In this document: positions 60,784 to 64,000 of the stretch, piece by piece
How positions within the stretch are numbered: the first letter of the stretch is position 1
Layout of the letters: the number at the start of each line of letters is the position of its first letter
DNA from: Gracilaria domingensis
Taxonomy: Eukaryota > Rhodophyta > Florideophyceae > Gracilariales > Gracilariaceae
Assembly (NCBI GenBank): GCA_022539475.1
Contig: VCMS01000029.1
Location: 62,001-126,000, forward strand
Length of the DNA stretch: 64,000 bases
Direction of reading: 5' to 3'
Translations under genes and position numbers: made by a program
Notes under the pieces: generated by a model
What the model was told of the DNA's origin: nothing
The model's input: the letters and a program-made list of their open reading frames with translations, nothing else
Database searches by the model: none

Positions 60784-62395
60784 CTTGCTCAATGTGGAGA
60801 CATGTGATCCAGATTTTTATTGGAACGGTACAAGAGACCTGTGGTGTGCGGTGGCCGCTAAGAATCGTTTAGCCACTGATAATGAGGTCAAAAACTCTTG
60901 CAACCCGTGTGCTCATGATTGCACGTCGATCATTCGCCCGTGCTTATCGCATGTCACTCAAGACCAGTATTGTTAGATGTTAAGGTTAGGCGGGCTATCC
61001 TTCTACCCTGCAGCGATACAGCAAACTATTGTACTGCCTTGGTAGGTGGCAAGAGGCTCCTCACGAACCAACGCGTCGCGTAGAGAATCAGTGCCCTCCA
61101 CATATACTTGTCGCTCAGAAAGAACGGGGACAGAAATCCATGTTGGAGATAATTTGGCACAGGGCCGGAAAGATTTTGGCCTTCTTGAGAAGAAACGTCA
61201 ACAAAACATACGAGGAAGAGAACAGCTGTTGTTTTCCTGAGTTTCGGAATTCCGATAGGAAACTGTGGACGGCAGATGACGAAAGACGGGTCTCAAGAAA
61301 GGCAGGGTGTTATCCGCAGGGCACAACTGAGTGGTTTTCCAGCTTACCCTCAGGGTATTGAAAGAAGCTGTTGCTGCCGGAACAATACAAGTACAACACA
61401 AGATCATGCGGCACTCTGCCACACATGAATCGAAGTCAATGGCTTCTGTTAAAACGCAGTGTTATGCATAGCTTTTTATCTCGACACCCCATCTTTGCTA
61501 CTTGTAAGATAGAGAATGGCGTAACGTAGATATTTCGTGTCCTTCAACGTCTCATCAGTTCTTGGCCTCCGCCAGAGATCCATGTCCCAACTCGCTTCGC
61601 TCTGATCGCAAGAATGCGAATCAGACCCAGTGGGAGCAGTCACAACGCCTGGAGGCGAGTACCGCTGTAGCATGTGTGTGTGTCGGTGTACTTGACAGTG
61701 ACAATGAAAAGGGCAACACTCTGAGGAGTTCAAATATGTACGTTCTTATGGAAACTGAAATCGTGGATGAGCAATACCAGCTGGATCTGCCCATGTATGA
61801 TATCCTTCGAAGGTATCTGTATCAATAGCAAGGAACCAAGAACCCACCAATGCGTGACTCACGTTTATATCTCTGGTCGAGTTTATATCTCAATTAATAT
61901 CATCGAGATAGGTGGAAACGATAACCAATGGTCGAATGGAAGAGTTTGTCCAACGTTAATTCGAACTTCTTAGCGGCGGACTCATGGAATCTGTCGAATC
62001 AGACATCGATTCGTCTAGGTTTATCAATCTCATGATATAGGAACTAATAAAATATCTTTGGCACTACCTGACGTGCTTGAGACTTTCAGCCTGAAAGCTG
62101 AGAGCATACTGTCCCCGAGCCGCATCTAAATGCTCCAAACCTCATGAGATACACCCCGCAATATGGGATTATTGTGGATCAACAAGGAACAACACTTCCA
62201 GGATTTACCTCATAGTTATCGTATGATAAATGTATGCACGTGGATGCTTCTGTCTTCGCTCCTTAAGCAAAAGGATCTGCGTTCAGAATCGGCATCCAAC
62301 GGATGCCAGCAAATTTCAAAATGGTATTGACTTGTCTAGTGTGAGAGAGAGAATGTTCGTGAGCGAGTGGGAGCATATCAATACACAAGATGTTC

Positions 62396-62416
62396 TTCTC
62401 TCTCTCTCTCTCTCTC
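62396..62416 (+). repeat. (TC)n microsatellite
   Basis: An uninterrupted run of about ten TC dinucleotides in non-coding DNA. A second, shorter tctctctctg run occurs near 62728. Confidence 0.9.
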
Positions 62417-63202
62417 GCTAGTACGGGCACTGCAGTCTAATTCTTAGTCTCTCCTGAAAGAAATGTTCTTTCACTAGAAAACCCAACACTTCTTCTGGCC
62501 ATTTTCTGACGAAGTCTGCTACGTTTATTCTTCGACGATCCTGACGGGGTAGCAAGCTTGCTATTCCTGATGCAGTCCTCAACGGGCACCATAAACCCTA
62601 GTGTTCAGTATCATTAAGCATCCCCGGACGACATTTCCCAACTGCTTTCTTTCCTGTTAAGTACGTCGCAAGTGGATGTAAGCAAGGCGTATGTCCTACG
62701 TACACACATGACACACACATACACAGTCTCTCTCTGTTTATGGGCATTCTAGCCTAATTCCCGCTTCTCGCGAAGAAACGCTCTCTCACTAGAAAGGCAC
62801 GACACAGATAATGTTCTACACACGTGAAATTCTACACCATTCCCCCAGTTTAGCTCGCATTTTTCTAAAGCAGTCAAGAGCGGTTGGTATGCTTTCAAAA
62901 CAGATGAAATGTCTTCGACACCTGCTACTGGCAGTAACTGAGCTACGGCCAAATGCCTTTTCTCATTGCAGCTATATGAGTTGCTGAAGAGACTAAGTCT
63001 ATGTAGAACAAGAGGGGCTTTTGATACCACCTATTAATGGCTTTCTGTACAACATCAGGACTATAGTTTCGACCTTTCGTCCCGTCTCAATCCAGCTTGA
63101 AATCTTCTTTTACTTATCATGGCAGACCAATAAAAAAACACAAACTCTCACGCGCAAAGTGCCTTCAACCGAGGGCACAACAGTCAGAATGTTGCGCAAT
63201 CA

Positions 63203-63241
63203 ATAGTCCACCAAGTTGCGATTCCCAACTTGGTGGACTAT
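63203..63241. repeat. perfect 16-bp inverted repeat, 7-base loop
   Basis: The arms atagtccaccaagttg (63203-63218) and caacttggtggactat (63226-63241) are exact complements around cgattcc. There is no T-run after it on either strand that would mark a polymerase III terminator. Its role is unknown. Confidence 0.9.
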
Positions 63242-63806
63242 ACTCAAATTCTTTTACAATGGATATTCATTTTGCGCGGTAGTTTCATATCAAGGGATGT
63301 ATGTATCGCTTTGCAAGCGGGGGAGGTGGACTTGTCTCAATGGACAAGTCACAATTTATCGCAAGCCACTTGAGATTCCAAATATCTGCAGAGCCCAGCG
63401 GCACTCGCCGACCAGAATAAGCTACAAAACGCGCACGGTGCGTCATGTACGCTAGACTTCTTCTGGGGCCTTTGAGACCTCCGTCGTCAGCGTAATCTCC
63501 GCTCTCGACGACGCATTGTGAATTGTAATATCTGTTGCTCACTTCTTGCTCTGCATCTTTCAACAAGTCTCGAATGAGAATAACGCTATTAATACACTGC
63601 GTGTACCGTTGGTACACATTGTTATTATAAACTAAGCGCAGAGTTCGTGTCCCTAACCAACACCACTCCACGGAATTCGGAGGTGTCGCACCCATCTCAG
63701 TACATACAAACCACACCCCTAAAAGCCGATGCGACAACCAAGTTACAGAGTCCGTAAGCTTGCTAAAATGCACATAGCAAATGTGCTCTGACCGCAAGCC
63801 TGTATT

Positions 63807-64000
63807 TCACGCAACATGTTTTCCATCCAAAGCGGCAATCGTCCTTGCAGCCGACTCGCGAACATCCGCGTTCCGATGCTGTCTCATCAACCTCTCCACC
63901 AAAAGCGGCATATCCCAGGCTTCCAGCATGGTTTTCCAAGCGTCCAAGTTCTTGGTAAGTAACAATTCGGCAAGATTCAACGCTCTTCTGGTGGCTCGAA
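63807..64000 (-). CDS. C-terminus of a HEAT/ARM-repeat-like protein (partial)
   Basis: Reading the minus strand in from the window edge, 64 codons are open up to a TGA at 63809-63807. They include LNLAELLLTKNLDAWKTMLE, MPLLVERLMRQHRNADVRES and AARTIAALDGKHVA. The alternation of Leu-rich helices with the N-A-D-V-R-E-S-A-A-R-T-I-A-A-L ending is like the second helix of HEAT or armadillo repeats. There is no start because the gene continues past the right edge. The identity of the whole protein cannot be told; Fes1/HspBP1-type nucleotide-exchange factors are one possibility. Confidence 0.5.
   Translation of the reverse strand, partial: RATRRALNLAELLLTKNLDAWKTMLEAWDMPLLVERLMRQHRNADVRESAARTIAALDGKHVA

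Larger units (their letters stand above)
60784..63806. other. 3-kb intergenic stretch right of the second retrotransposon
   Basis: No gene is supported. It holds a (TC)n microsatellite at 62396-62416, a hairpin at 63203-63241, and many short frames. A 170-residue minus-strand frame (63285-63797) ends close to the stop of the next gene but has no domain and an irregular composition, so I leave it out. Some of it is the 3' region of the gene at the right edge. Confidence 0.4.

Noticed and set aside
63285-63797. 170-residue minus-strand frame near the right edge
   Set aside because: No domain, irregular composition, and it sits just downstream of the stop of the edge gene, probably 3' untranslated or intergenic sequence.

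Overview
This window is nuclear DNA of a eukaryote, most probably a multicellular red alga with a compact, intron-poor genome of the Chondrus type. That assignment is inferred. It rests on a plastid CURT1/CAAD protein, a carbohydrate sulfotransferase, almost entirely intronless single-exon genes packed tail to tail, Ty3/gypsy retrotransposons, and a family of plant-like Cys/Trp/His-motif proteins. The few introns seen are short (77-90 nt) with GT..AG borders.

Layout. 1-8943: a decayed minus-strand Ty3/gypsy element (gag-protease, RT-RNase H, broken integrase) whose 3' LTR runs off the left edge. 10450-11418: a Golgi-type sulfotransferase. 12039-27971: the centre of interest, two seemingly identical 7964-bp units lying head to tail. 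Each is bordered by the pentamer TAATG, which is found once at each of the three boundaries. Each unit carries a tyrosine recombinase (YR), a divergent gene with a GCR1_C-like DNA-binding region, a RING protein, a decayed phospholipid-scramblase fragment that still holds an intron, and two arrays of about 161-bp palindromic repeats in opposite orientation. The arrangement fits a Crypton-like element that integrates from a circle by site-specific recombination.

28.5-33 kb: three tandem paralogues combining a SUMO-interaction-like N-terminus with a Cys-rich motif. The first is frameshifted. A perfect 42-bp inverted repeat lies between the first and second. 33.6-38.7 kb: SNF5/SMARCB1, a small membrane protein, a WD40 protein and a SU(Z)12-type (VEFS) protein, so two chromatin regulators lie within 5 kb. 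38.9-43.2 kb: two paralogous four-finger C2H2 genes that share intron positions. 46.3-53.2 kb: a TFIIIC90-like protein, CURT1/CAAD, a small putative mitochondrial protein, a membrane protein and a DDX6/Dhh1 helicase. 55.6-60.8 kb: an intact, young chromodomain Ty3/gypsy element with short LTRs that look identical and a 5-bp target duplication. The right edge holds the C-terminus of a HEAT/ARM-like protein.

About 30 kb of the 64 kb is mobile-element DNA. Host genes form dense islands between the insertions. The longer non-genic stretches are listed with what they hold. Nothing here was searched against databases; family names come from motifs visible in the translations.
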